DNA of 64,000 bases from Arcobacter venerupis (GTDB lineage Bacteria > Campylobacterota > Campylobacteria > Campylobacterales > Arcobacteraceae): assembly GCF_013201665.1 (NCBI RefSeq), contig NZ_CP053840.1, positions 1,736,001-1,800,000 on the forward strand, written 5' to 3'. Shown piece after piece: positions 42,240 to 50,960 of this stretch. A program made the translations under genes and the position numbers. The first letter of the stretch is position 1. Every line of letters starts with the position of its first letter. The notes beneath the pieces are model-generated. The model saw nothing but the letters and a program-made list of their open reading frames with translations. It did no database searches and was not told where the DNA came from.

Positions 42240-42923
42240 TGTACTAATAATATAACCTCTATTTGATGAGTTTTTAATAAATGCTTCTTCTGTTTTTTCT
42301 CTAATATGTTTAATAACATTTCTTAAAGAATATATAGAAAATTCTTTTCCTTTCCATACTGTTGCTGATATATCTTCATAAGTTACTAGTGTATTTGGAT
42401 TTGAAGCAAGTAAATTAACTAATTTTTTTTCAATTTTTGTTAATTTAATTATTTTCTTACCTTGATATAAAGTTTCACTTATTGTGTCAAAGTAAAATCC
42501 ATTTTCGAATTGAACTTTTTTATTTGAATATAAAAATCCTAAAGCAATATCAATATTTAAAAATAAAAATTTTTCATCAATTTTTTTGTCAAAAATTGTA
42601 TAAACATTACAGTATTTATAAACTGAAATATCTTCAAAATTTCCATCTTCCAATAAAATCATAGGTATATTAAAGTTATAAGACTTTGCAAGTTTTAAAT
42701 CTTCAACAAACTTTTTTAATTCACTTGTACTATTATCAAAAATAATCAAATTATAATTATTAATTTCTTCGTTTAATAAATGAAATTTGTCATTATTAAA
42801 ATAAGATATATCATATTTATTATTTAAACCTTTTTTTAATATATCCATACACTCTAAATCTTTACTAACTACTAAAATAGAATTATTACTATTATTTATT
42901 ATATCTTCTGAAATACTATTCAT
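42234..42923 (-). CDS. Response-regulator-like protein with winged helix, degenerate receiver
   Basis: The 229-residue product has a receiver-like N-terminal half (ILVVSKDLECMDILKKGLNN, NLIIFDNSTSELKKFVEDLK) whose first acidic pair is not conserved (SKDLE instead of EDDx), although an Asp is present in FDNST. The C-terminal half is a winged-helix domain (KLTKIEKKLVNLLASNPNTL, YEDISATVWKGKEF, SLRNVIKHIRE, NRGYIISTL) related to that of the regulator at 33410. It lies immediately upstream of vgrG in leftward order, and may control the island. A good AGGAG site precedes the ATG. Confidence 0.8.
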   Translation of the reverse strand: MNSISEDIINNSNNSILVVSKDLECMDILKKGLNNKYDISYFNNDKFHLLNEEINNYNLIIFDNSTSELKKFVEDLKLAKSYNFNIPMILLEDGNFEDISVYKYCNVYTIFDKKIDEKFLFLNIDIALGFLYSNKKVQFENGFYFDTISETLYQGKKIIKLTKIEKKLVNLLASNPNTLVTYEDISATVWKGKEFSIYSLRNVIKHIREKTEEAFIKNSSNRGYIISTL

Positions 42924-43231
42924 ATAAAATCTCCTAAAAAATGTTTTCTATGTAATTTTATAATTAAATGGTATGTAAATAGTATCATTTTTAAAATTGT
43001 TAAAAAAAGTTATAAAATCATAGTTTTAAAATGTAAATTAACTCTAATATTTTTTTAAGCATGAGTTTTAGGATAGTTAGATAATGATGTTTTTTCTTTT
43101 ATAGAGTTTTAATAGTTATTTTAATAAATTGATTTAATTTAATTAATAGTATTCACAATAATAAAATATTTTTTTGATTTTTTAAAAGTAGTAATATAAG
43201 AGTATCTTTTAGATACTCTTATATTTTATAT
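42924..43231. other. AT-rich intergenic stretch
   Basis: About 300 bases, over 85% A/T by eye, between the regulator and the nitroreductase gene. Apart from the regulator's ribosome binding site near its left end and the hairpin at 43193-43225, I see no ORF, RNA or repeat. Confidence 0.4.
43193..43225. terminator. Terminator of the redox gene block (leftward)
   Basis: A perfect 15-bp stem, AATATAAGAGTATCT (43193-43207) with AGATACTCTTATATT (43211-43225) and a 3-base loop, just beyond the stop of the nitroreductase gene at 43232. Confidence 0.7.
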
Positions 43232-43861
43232 TTATTTAATAAATTCAACAATATCTTCGAATTTTTCTCTTTGTTGTTTTGATTGCTCATTAATTCTATA
43301 TCCAAAAGGTAAAACTAAAGATAATTGGTATTTTTTAGTGTCAAGTCCTAAAATTTCTTCAACTTTCTCTTTATCAAATCCTTCAACTGGACAAGAATCT
43401 ATTCCTTTAATTGCTGCTGCTATCATCATATTTCCTGCTGCAAATGCTGTTTGTTTTGCTGTCCATGCAAAAATATTTTCATCACTACTTAATGTATTTT
43501 TTAAATGTCCTGCATATAATCCTAAATAAAAATCTAATTTTTCTTTAGGCATTTCACGTCTTGAAAATCTTTTTTCAGGAATTCCGCTTTCAGGTTTAAC
43601 ACCTTCAATTCCAGCTAAAACAATAACTAAATGAGAACAAGATGTGATTTGAACTTGATCCCAACAAGCAGGTCTAAGTTTTGCTTTTAGCTCTTCATTT
43701 GTAATAACTAAAAACTTCCAAGCTTCCATACCAAAAGAAGATGGCGATTTTCTTCCAGCTTCAAGTATAAACTTCATATCCTCATCACTAACTTTTTTTG
43801 TTTCATCAAAAATTTTGCACGCGTGTCTAAAATCCATAGCTTCTGCGAATGTTTTTTCCAT
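43232..43861 (-). CDS. Nitroreductase family NAD(P)H-dependent oxidoreductase
   Basis: The 209-residue flavoprotein begins with FRHACKIFDETKKVSDEDMK, the RxSxRxF-type FMN-binding start, and has ILEAGRKSPSSFGMEAWKFL and GIDSCPVEGFDKEKVEEILG. It would use FMN and NAD(P)H to reduce nitro compounds, quinones or similar electrophiles. AAAAGGA precedes the ATG. It is the last gene of the leftward redox block, separated by about 100 bases from the EamA gene. Related to NfsB-type enzymes by layout. Confidence 0.9.
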   Translation of the reverse strand: MEKTFAEAMDFRHACKIFDETKKVSDEDMKFILEAGRKSPSSFGMEAWKFLVITNEELKAKLRPACWDQVQITSCSHLVIVLAGIEGVKPESGIPEKRFSRREMPKEKLDFYLGLYAGHLKNTLSSDENIFAWTAKQTAFAAGNMMIAAAIKGIDSCPVEGFDKEKVEEILGLDTKKYQLSLVLPFGYRINEQSKQQREKFEDIVEFIK

Positions 43862-43965
43862 ATTTTTTCCTTTTAAATTAATTTAATACATCATAAAAAA
43901 TGATATTCTAACTTCAAATTTTTTAACAATTGTTAAAAAACAACCTTAATTTCTTAACAAGTAAA

Positions 43966-44880
43966 TTATTCAGCTGTTTCGCTTAATCTTATTTTTTCTA
44001 ATTTACTTTTTTTATTAAACAAAATAACTGCTATAAAAGAGAGTAAACAACCTATTATTGTAGATAAGGCAATTTTTTCGCCATAGGCAAAATAACTTGA
44101 TACTATTGCTCCAATTGGAACAATAAACATAAATACACCCGTATTATGAGCGCCAATTCTGCTAGCACTTGCAAAAAATATTGCCATTGCAAATGTCCCA
44201 GATAAAAGTCCTACAAATGTAATATTCCACCAAAATACTGAATCATACAAAGCTATATCAAAAGGATGATGAGGCAATGCAAATATCATATTTGTAAATG
44301 CTGTTACACCAAAAATAACTAAAGTATAAAACATTGGGTCAACTCTGTGTGAAACTTTTTGAGTTATTATAGTGACAAATGACCAAACAACTGCACATAC
44401 TAAAAAATATATACTATTAAGATTTAAAAATCCCATTCCTTCCATTGGTATTTTTAGTAAAATAATAGCACCAAATACACCAATACCCAAAGCAATCATC
44501 TGTTTTGTAGATACTTTTGTACTAAAAATCAACATAGATAAAAAATATGTAATCAAAGGGACTAAAGAAGTAACCATCGTTCCTCCATACCCTGCTTCCC
44601 CGTGAGAAAGTCCAGCAAAAAACAAATAACTAAATAAGGCACTTAAAACACCTCCAGCTATCATATAAATATATCCAATAAAATCTGTTTTCAAAGATCT
44701 TTTCATATAAATTATAACTGGTATCATTCCAATAAAAGAAATTGTATATCTCCAAAATGAAGCTACTTGTATATTAGAGTGTTCAACAGCTGCTTTTCCT
44801 GAAGTCCAAGCAATACCCCAAAGTAACATAGCTATTAACATACCAATAAAGTATTTAGTTTTATTCTCTTCTTTGTGCAT
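43966..44880 (-). CDS. EamA/DMT family transporter
   Basis: The 304-residue protein has ten hydrophobic helices in two EamA halves (IGMLIAMLLWGIAWTSGKAA, then YYLVCAVVWSFVTII-like stretch and VPIGAIVSSYFAYGEK). Such drug/metabolite carriers export small molecules; the substrate is unknown. Its ATG overlaps the stop of the Old Yellow Enzyme gene by one base, so it belongs to the same transcript. There are three DMT-type exporters in the window. Confidence 0.88.
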   Translation of the reverse strand: MHKEENKTKYFIGMLIAMLLWGIAWTSGKAAVEHSNIQVASFWRYTISFIGMIPVIIYMKRSLKTDFIGYIYMIAGGVLSALFSYLFFAGLSHGEAGYGGTMVTSLVPLITYFLSMLIFSTKVSTKQMIALGIGVFGAIILLKIPMEGMGFLNLNSIYFLVCAVVWSFVTIITQKVSHRVDPMFYTLVIFGVTAFTNMIFALPHHPFDIALYDSVFWWNITFVGLLSGTFAMAIFFASASRIGAHNTGVFMFIVPIGAIVSSYFAYGEKIALSTIIGCLLSFIAVILFNKKSKLEKIRLSETAE

Positions 44881-45908
44881 TAAAAGGCTCTTGAATATGA
44901 AGGAATTATCAACTCTTTTTGATTAAATTCATTTGCTGCTATAAAAACAAAATTAGGTGAACGTAATAGTTCTCTTCCATATGCTACAAAATCACAATAT
45001 TTTTCTTCTAAAAGTTTTTCACCCTGCTCTGCCGTTGTAATTAATCCCACAGCAATAACAGGAATATTTACCTCTTTTTTTATCTCTTTTGCCAAATCAG
45101 ATTGATACATAGGTTTTAATTCTAAAGGTTTATTTGGTTTTTCTTGATTACCACCAGATGAAACATGGATAGAATCAACTCCAATTTTTTCAAGCTCTTT
45201 TGATAAATAAATTGAATCGTTTATATTCCAACCTTCATTCATCCATTCATCAGCACTAATTCTTACAATCAAAGGTAAATCAACTTTTTCTTTAAGCTCT
45301 TTTGCTATTTCTAAAGTTAATCTACATCTATTTTCTAAACTTCCACCATAAATATCATCTCTTTTATTACTTAATGCAGATAAAAATTCACATAATAAAT
45401 AGCCATGAGCTGCATGAAGTTCAATTGCATCATAATCAGCAGTTTTTGCTCGAAGTGCAGTTTTTACAAATAATTCTTTTATATTTTTTATATCTTCTAT
45501 TGTTGCAGCTTTTGGCATTTTAAATGGTTTATTATCACTAAAAGCAATTGCACTTGGGGCAATTGGAGTTTCATCTTCAACTGTACATTTTCTACCTGCA
45601 TGGGCAATTTGAATAGCTGTTTTTGCTCCAAAAGAGTGCATTTGTTCATTTAGTTTTTTATGAGCATCAATTAATGAATCATCCCACAGACCTAAATCAT
45701 TAGCAGATATTCTTCCTCTTGGTTCAATAGCTGTTGCTTCAACAATTATAAAACCAACACCACCAATGGCTCTTGCTAAGTAATGTCCCTTATGAAAAAT
45801 TTTTAGTTCACCACTATTATCACTAGCATACATGCACATAGGAGGCATAACAATTCTATTTTTAAGTTTCAAATTTCCTATTTGTCCCTCTTTAAATAAT
45901 AAACTCAT
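44880..45908 (-). CDS. namA: Old Yellow Enzyme (NamA/YqjM-like NADPH dehydrogenase)
   Basis: The 342-residue TIM-barrel flavoenzyme has the YqjM-type opening NRIVMPPMCMYASDNSGELK (with the Cys in PPMCMY that tunes FMN), IQIAHAGRKC, AIELHAAHGYLLCEFLSALS, NKRDDIYGGSLENRCRLTLE and YGRELLRSPNF. It reduces activated C=C bonds of enones and similar toxic electrophiles. AAAAGGA precedes the ATG. Block partners are the monooxygenase-like protein upstream and the EamA transporter downstream. Confidence 0.92.
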   Translation of the reverse strand: MSLLFKEGQIGNLKLKNRIVMPPMCMYASDNSGELKIFHKGHYLARAIGGVGFIIVEATAIEPRGRISANDLGLWDDSLIDAHKKLNEQMHSFGAKTAIQIAHAGRKCTVEDETPIAPSAIAFSDNKPFKMPKAATIEDIKNIKELFVKTALRAKTADYDAIELHAAHGYLLCEFLSALSNKRDDIYGGSLENRCRLTLEIAKELKEKVDLPLIVRISADEWMNEGWNINDSIYLSKELEKIGVDSIHVSSGGNQEKPNKPLELKPMYQSDLAKEIKKEVNIPVIAVGLITTAEQGEKLLEEKYCDFVAYGRELLRSPNFVFIAANEFNQKELIIPSYSRAF

Positions 45909-45919
45909 AAGAATTCCTT

Positions 45920-46216
45920 TTAGTTATCTACTTTTTCTAATTTATTGATTGTCAAACCATCTATTTTATTTTCTATTTTTGATACAAAAGTTATAAAATG
46001 CTCTTTTTTCTCATGTGCTGATAAAAACTCTGGATTTTCCCAAGTTTCAACAAAAGTAAAACTATTTTCATCATCTAAGTTTTTATGTAAATCATATTGA
46101 ATACAACCCTCATCATGTTTGTGAGTTGCTTCATGTAATTTCAAAAGTTCACTATAAACTTCATCTTTAAATCCATCTTTTACTTTAACTGTTGCTACGA
46201 TTACTATATTTTTCAT
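45920..46216 (-). CDS. Antibiotic biosynthesis monooxygenase-like (putative quinol monooxygenase)
   Basis: The 98-residue ferredoxin-like-fold protein reads NIVIVATVKVKDGFKDEVYS, ATHKHDEGCIQYDLHKNLDD and FTFVETWENPEFLSAHEKKE, the ABM domain. YgiN-type relatives oxidise quinols. AAAGGAAA precedes the ATG. It lies between the nitroreductase-like gene and the Old Yellow Enzyme gene, all on one strand, consistent with a quinone/electrophile defence unit. Confidence 0.88.
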   Translation of the reverse strand: MKNIVIVATVKVKDGFKDEVYSELLKLHEATHKHDEGCIQYDLHKNLDDENSFTFVETWENPEFLSAHEKKEHFITFVSKIENKIDGLTINKLEKVDN

Positions 46217-46230
46217 GATATTTCCTTTTT

Positions 46231-46977
46231 TTAGTCTTTAAAGACAAAACCTTGTTTTGTATAATTTTCTTCAATTTTTCTAAAATATATATTTTTATAA
46301 TAACTTGCAGTTTGTTCGCAATATGATTGTAAATAGTTCATATTATTATCAACTCTAAACTTTTTCATCTGTTTTTCATATAATAAAACACCATCTTTTA
46401 CTTTTTTATCATCATATTTATCTTCAAAAGCAAAACTCTCAATTGGAACTCTAGGTTTAAGTGGAGCATTTTTTGCTTGAATTGTAGGTACTCCAATAGT
46501 AGTACCAACAATTGGAAATGTTTTAGGAGGAAGCCCTAGAAGTTTAATCATAGCATCTGGTTCATTTCTAGCTGCACCAATTGCAGTTGTACCGTAACCT
46601 AATGACTCAGCTGAAATTTGTATAGCATTTAACATGATTCCAGCATCAACAGCACCTACAAGTACACCCTCAGCTGATTTATCTATTTGATGTTTTTCAC
46701 CGGTTTGCTCAACTGCAAAAATAGTTCTATTAAAATCTACACAAATAACAATAAAAACATCTGCTTCTGCAATTTTTTCTTGGTTGCCTAATCTTGCAAT
46801 TTCACGTATCTTATCTTTATCTCTTGTATAAACCAAAGATATTTGTTGTCCGTTTACAGAAGTTGGACATCTTTGTGCTGTTTTTATAATAAGTTCAAGA
46901 TCTTCATCACTTACATTTTCACCTGTAAATTGTCTTATTGATTTTCGATTACTTAATTGTTTAATAATTTCATTCAT
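46231..46977 (-). CDS. NfsA-like NADPH-dependent nitroreductase
   Basis: I place the start at ATG 46977 (TTGGAG 6-7 bases upstream) rather than GTG 46983. The 248-residue flavoprotein has LSNRKSIRQFTGENVSDEDL, AQRCPTSVNGQQISLVYTRD, GVLVGAVDAGIMLNAIQISA, ESLGYGTTAIGAARNEPDAM, and VGTTIGVPTIQAKNAPLKPR, the NfsA/FRP arrangement. It reduces nitroaromatics and quinones with NADPH. It is in the leftward redox block behind the flavodoxin-fold reductase. Confidence 0.9.
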   Translation of the reverse strand: MNEIIKQLSNRKSIRQFTGENVSDEDLELIIKTAQRCPTSVNGQQISLVYTRDKDKIREIARLGNQEKIAEADVFIVICVDFNRTIFAVEQTGEKHQIDKSAEGVLVGAVDAGIMLNAIQISAESLGYGTTAIGAARNEPDAMIKLLGLPPKTFPIVGTTIGVPTIQAKNAPLKPRVPIESFAFEDKYDDKKVKDGVLLYEKQMKKFRVDNNMNYLQSYCEQTASYYKNIYFRKIEENYTKQGFVFKD

Positions 46978-46992
46978 ACGCACTCCAATATT

Positions 46993-47574
46993 TTATAAAA
47001 AATTTTTACTTAAAACTTTCTCAAACTTTTCTAATTCAAAATCTAAATCTAAATCACCTTTGAAAATATCATGAACAGCATAAGTTTCTAATGGTTTTAA
47101 TCCACAAAATTGAAATGTTTTATGAACAGCAACATGAGCTTCATCTAAAGACATTCCATCAAATAGACTATCTTTATTATCAAATGCAGATGCTGGACAA
47201 TTATAAGTCAAAGATAACATATATTTTTTACCTGTTAATAATCCTCCACTTCCATAAAGTTTTGAAGCATCAGTTCTACTTCTTCCATCACTTGCATAAT
47301 GTCGTCCTTGTGTAAATGTCTCATCAAAATATTTTTTTGCAATCCAAGGAACACTCATCCAATAAACTGGATATTGAAATAACACATAATCTGCCCATTC
47401 AAACTTTTGGCATTCTTCTTCAATGTCATAACCTTTTTCAATATTTGTATGTTTTACTTCAAAACCATTTTTTAGGAAAAATTCATCTGCTCTATTTATA
47501 AAATTATTTGTTAACTCACCACGTGCTACTACATCATAATATTGATGACCATTTAAAATTAAAACTTTTTTCAT
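46993..47574 (-). CDS. MdaB-like NAD(P)H quinone reductase (flavodoxin fold)
   Basis: The 193-residue enzyme has KVLILNGHQYYDVVARGELT and DYVLFQYPVYWMSVPWIAKK, then GLLTGKKYMLSLTYNCPASA, the MdaB/modulator-of-drug-activity pattern. It should reduce quinones by two electrons. AAAAAGGAG precedes the ATG. It is the first gene of the leftward redox block and is divergent from the HxlR regulator at 47704 across 129 bases; the second of three such pairs in this window. Confidence 0.9.
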   Translation of the reverse strand: MKKVLILNGHQYYDVVARGELTNNFINRADEFFLKNGFEVKHTNIEKGYDIEEECQKFEWADYVLFQYPVYWMSVPWIAKKYFDETFTQGRHYASDGRSRTDASKLYGSGGLLTGKKYMLSLTYNCPASAFDNKDSLFDGMSLDEAHVAVHKTFQFCGLKPLETYAVHDIFKGDLDLDFELEKFEKVLSKNFL

Positions 47575-47632
47575 ATTTACTCCTTTTTAACTTTGAAAAT
47601 TATATACCCAACAAACTTAATTTACTCTTACT

Positions 47633-47677
47633 TTACTTTAGGTAAGTAATGGAAATTAATTTTCTTTATGTTATAAT
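47633..47677. promoter_or_regulatory. Divergent promoter with inverted repeat (HxlR/reductase pair 2)
   Basis: TTACTT (47633-47638) and AAGTAA (47644-47649) form a 6-bp inverted repeat with a 5-base spacer in the 129-base spacer of the pair. A rightward -10 TATAAT lies at 47672-47677 for the HxlR gene. The repeat is a plausible HxlR operator. Confidence 0.45.
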
Positions 47678-47703
47678 TGCATTTGAATTAAAAGGAAACT
47701 ATT

Positions 47704-48075
47704 ATGTATTATATAAATGATAAAGAATATAAATGTTCAGTATCTGTAACTTTAGATATATTTAATGACCGATGGAAATTAGGAATAATTTGGCATCTAT
47801 TAGATGGTGATATGAGATTTAAAGATTTACATGAAACAGTATGTGAAATAACACAAAAAACTTTAACTGTAAAATTAAAAGAGTTAGAAGAAAAAAATAT
47901 TATTCACAGAGAAGTTTATGCAGAAGTTCCACCAAAAGTTGTTTATAGCTTAACTCAAGCTGGAAAAAATCTAAAACCAGTTTTAGAAGCGATGCATAAA
48001 TGGGGAATTAATTATTCAAAAGAGTATGGAAAAGTAACGTCTGAGAATCTATGTGAAAACAATTTTTGTGAATAA
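47704..48075 (+). CDS. HxlR family regulator with N-terminal Cys
   Basis: The 123-residue regulator has SVTLDIFNDRWKLGIIWHLL, RFKDLHETVCEITQKTLTVK and EVPPKVVYSLTQAG. Cys11 in YKCSVS lies where redox-sensing DUF24 regulators (YodB/HypR type) carry their switch Cys, so it may sense quinones or aldehydes. It has two further Cys near the C-terminus (NLCENNFCE). AAAAGGAA precedes the ATG. It probably controls the divergent redox block. Confidence 0.9.
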   Translation: MYYINDKEYKCSVSVTLDIFNDRWKLGIIWHLLDGDMRFKDLHETVCEITQKTLTVKLKELEEKNIIHREVYAEVPPKVVYSLTQAGKNLKPVLEAMHKWGINYSKEYGKVTSENLCENNFCE

Positions 48076-48078
48076 TAT

Positions 48079-48978
48079 ATGGAAAATTTTGTATTAATTT
48101 TATTAGCCATTGTAATTGGTTATATTATCAATAGATTAAATATTTTTTCAAAAGATGCTCCAACAATTTTAAATCAATTTGCAATTTATATCTCGCTTCC
48201 TGCGATGATATTATTGCAAATTCCAAAACTTAGTTTTTCAATAGATATGATTATTCCAATTATTGTAGCTTGGATTGTTATGTTTATTAGTGCAATTTTG
48301 ATACTTGTTTTATCAAAGTTTTTCTCTTTTTCAAAAGAGATTACAGGTTCACTAATGCTTGTATCAATTTTAACAAATAGCTCATTTTTAGGTATTCCTA
48401 TAATAAATGCATACATGGGTGAAAGTGCAATGCCTTATGTTTTGGTTTATGACCAATTAGGAACTTTTATAGCACTTGCAACTTATGGGACATTTATCGC
48501 TTCATACTATTCAAATAAAAACAAAATTACCTTTAAAATCATGACACTAAAAGTTCTTACTTTTCCACCTTTTTTATCTTTAATTGTAGCTTTATTTTTA
48601 ATTGGTGTTGAGTTTAATCCAGTAATTACAAAAGTATTAAGTTCATTTGCAAGTACGATTGTTCCTGTTGCTCTTGTTGCTGTTGGTCTTCAATTACAAT
48701 TAAGACTTCCAAGAGAAGAGATAAAACCTTTTAGTGTAGCTTTAATAGTAAAACTTATAATTGCACCACTTATTGCATTTATTATTTGTAAAATATTTGC
48801 TTGGGATAATCAAGCTTCGATTGTATCAATCATGGAAGCTGGAATGGCTCCAATGATTACAGCTGGTGCAATTGCTTCAATGGCAGGATTAGCCCCAAGA
48901 CTTAGCACTGCAATTGTAGGTTATGGGATAATTATTTCATTTATAACAACGGGTTTCTTATTTAAGATTATTAGTTAA
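48079..48978 (+). CDS. AEC family transporter
   Basis: The 299-residue membrane protein has about ten helices, with ILTNSSFLGIPIINAYMGES, FASTIVPVALVAVGLQLQL, EAGMAPMITAGAIASMAGLA and LSTAIVGYGIIISFITTGF. It belongs to the auxin-efflux-carrier-like family, as does the gene at 32484. It is 3 bases behind the HxlR regulator and 2 before the DUF3095 gene, so they are likely one transcript. The substrate is unknown. Confidence 0.87.
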   Translation: MENFVLILLAIVIGYIINRLNIFSKDAPTILNQFAIYISLPAMILLQIPKLSFSIDMIIPIIVAWIVMFISAILILVLSKFFSFSKEITGSLMLVSILTNSSFLGIPIINAYMGESAMPYVLVYDQLGTFIALATYGTFIASYYSNKNKITFKIMTLKVLTFPPFLSLIVALFLIGVEFNPVITKVLSSFASTIVPVALVAVGLQLQLRLPREEIKPFSVALIVKLIIAPLIAFIICKIFAWDNQASIVSIMEAGMAPMITAGAIASMAGLAPRLSTAIVGYGIIISFITTGFLFKIIS

Positions 48979-48980
48979 TA

Positions 48981-50129
48981 ATGAATACTAAATTTTATAA
49001 AAACTTAACAGTAATAAGTGATTTTTCAAAGATTATGGAAAATAAAAATTATTCAAAAGTTCCAAATGATTGGTTGATTTTGGTTTCAGATATTAAAGAT
49101 TCCACAACAGCCATAGAAAAAGGAAATTATAAACAAGTAAATTTTATCTCTGCTCTTACAATAATTGGAATTTTAAATATAGATAGAAAACTTGATTTTC
49201 CATATATTTTTGGAGGAGATGGAGCTAGTTTAATAGTCCCTCCAATATTATTAGAAAAATCTAAAAAAGTACTATCAGAAGCGTCAATAAAAGCAAAAGA
49301 AGTTTTTAATTTAGACTTAAGAGCTGGAATAATCAGTGTAAAAGAGATAGAAAAAAGAGGCTCTTTTATAGAAGTAGCAAAATTTCAAACTACAAAAGAC
49401 CACACCCAAGCACTTGTAAGAGGAAATGGTTTAGAACTTGCAGAAAAATTACTAAAAGATGAATATGAAACATTCAAAATAAAAGAAAATTTAATTAATG
49501 ATTATGTACCTAATTTTGATGGATTAGAGTGCAGATGGGAAGATATTAAAACACCAAAAGAAGAGACAATTTCTATTTTAATAAAAAGCCTAGATGAAAA
49601 TAATTCAAATGAAATTTATCAAAATTGCTTAAAAGAAATTGAACAAATTGTAGGTTCATATGAAGAAAGAAATCCTTTAAAACAAACAAATCAGTTAAAA
49701 TTATCTTTTAATCTAAGAGTTTTAAATACTGAAGCTTCAACTTTTAGTACAGGTAAAATATCTAAATTTTTTACAATTTTAAAACTTATATTTGAAAACT
49801 TTTTAGGTTTAATTTTAATGAAATTTTCTATTGGTTTATGGGGTGATTATAAAAATAGGATTATGAAAACAACTGATACTGAGAAATTTGATGATATGCT
49901 TAGAATGGTAATTTCGACAAATAAAATTCAAACAAAAGAACTTGAAAGATACTTAGAAAAACAGTTCCAAAACAAAAATTTAGTTTATGGAATACATAAA
50001 TCAAATTCAGCTTTAATGACCTGTCTAATTTTTGAAAGACATGGCAAACATATCCACTTTGTAGATAGTTCAAATGGTGGTTATGCACTTGCATCAAAAG
50101 AGTTGAAAAATAGATTAAATTTTCTTTAA
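48981..50129 (+). CDS. DUF3095 family protein
   Basis: The 382-residue protein has WLILVSDIKDSTTAIEKGNY, FPYIFGGDGASLIVPPILLE and LRAGIISVKEI, which recall a class III nucleotidyl cyclase fold (a VxDIxxST metal site and FGGDG loop); then a DUF3095 middle and C-terminal part (YGIHKSNSALMTCLIFERHG, HIHFVDSSNGGYALASKELK). The function of the family is not established; cyclase activity is a structural hint only. It follows the AEC gene with 2 bases between. Confidence 0.82.
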   Translation: MNTKFYKNLTVISDFSKIMENKNYSKVPNDWLILVSDIKDSTTAIEKGNYKQVNFISALTIIGILNIDRKLDFPYIFGGDGASLIVPPILLEKSKKVLSEASIKAKEVFNLDLRAGIISVKEIEKRGSFIEVAKFQTTKDHTQALVRGNGLELAEKLLKDEYETFKIKENLINDYVPNFDGLECRWEDIKTPKEETISILIKSLDENNSNEIYQNCLKEIEQIVGSYEERNPLKQTNQLKLSFNLRVLNTEASTFSTGKISKFFTILKLIFENFLGLILMKFSIGLWGDYKNRIMKTTDTEKFDDMLRMVISTNKIQTKELERYLEKQFQNKNLVYGIHKSNSALMTCLIFERHGKHIHFVDSSNGGYALASKELKNRLNFL

Positions 50130-50193
50130 GAATTAACGCAAAATAGCCATAAACTAGATACAATACGCAAAAAAATTTATATTAGGATTTATA

Positions 50194-50928
50194 ATGTTTG
50201 ATTTTACTAAAAAAGTGATAATCAGTTCTTTACTTTTAACAGTTAGTTTAAGTGCTAATTATAAAGAAGTAACAAAAAATGAAGTAGCTCAAATGGAACA
50301 ATTAGAATTGTTCAAAAGAGCTCAAATAAAAATTACAAAAGCTTATGATGCAGGAAGTATCTATATTTTAAATGTTAATGTTCAAGGAAATCCTGATGAG
50401 ATTTATTTAACAAAAGACAAAAAACTTGTACTTGCAGGTGATGCAATTGATGTATCAAATGGAGCAAAGATAACTGCTCCTGTTGATTTATCAATACTAA
50501 AAGGAAAAGAAGCTTTCACTTATGGACAAGGAACAGAAGAGTATTACTTATTTACAGACCCAGAATGCCCATACTGTAAAAAATTAGAATCATATCTGCC
50601 ACAAATTGCAAATAAAGTAAAAATTAAAATATTTTATTTCCCAATTGATTCTCATGTAAATGCAAAAGATTTATCTTTATATATCATGAGTCAAAAAACT
50701 ACAGAGAAAAAAATTGCTGCAATGTTTGATGCAAGTGATAATTTAGAAAAAGTAAAAGCTACAAAATATTCTCAAGCAGAACTTGAAAAACTTGAAAAAC
50801 AATTAGAAGAACAAATTCAACTAGGAATGAGTTTAAATGTTCAAGGGACACCAACTATTTTTGATAAAGATGGGAAAAATGTTATTTGGGTTAATCTTCT
50901 TGAAAAATTTGGAATAGAAGTTAAATAA
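50194..50928 (+). CDS. Exported DsbC/DsbG-like thiol-disulfide oxidoreductase
   Basis: The 244-residue product has a signal peptide (about 1-22), an N-terminal DsbC-like dimerisation part (about 25-90), and a thioredoxin-fold domain with LFTDPECPYCKKLES (CPYC, Cys126 and Cys129 approximately) and the cis-Pro loop NVQGTPTIFDKDG. It is periplasmic and likely isomerises or reduces disulfides. An AGGAT site precedes the ATG. It stands alone, converging with yeiH; a strong terminator overlaps its stop. Confidence 0.88.
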   Translation: MFDFTKKVIISSLLLTVSLSANYKEVTKNEVAQMEQLELFKRAQIKITKAYDAGSIYILNVNVQGNPDEIYLTKDKKLVLAGDAIDVSNGAKITAPVDLSILKGKEAFTYGQGTEEYYLFTDPECPYCKKLESYLPQIANKVKIKIFYFPIDSHVNAKDLSLYIMSQKTTEKKIAAMFDASDNLEKVKATKYSQAELEKLEKQLEEQIQLGMSLNVQGTPTIFDKDGKNVIWVNLLEKFGIEVK

Positions 50929-50951
50929 GTATCTTTTAAAGATACTTATTT
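50923..50951. terminator. Bidirectional terminator between dsbC-like gene and yeiH
   Basis: AAATAAGTATCTTT (50923-50936) and AAAGATACTTATTT (50938-50951) form a 14-bp inverted repeat around one base. The left arm overlaps the DsbC-like stop codon. T/A runs on both sides suit termination in both directions. Confidence 0.75.
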
Positions 50952-50960
50952 TCTCATTTA

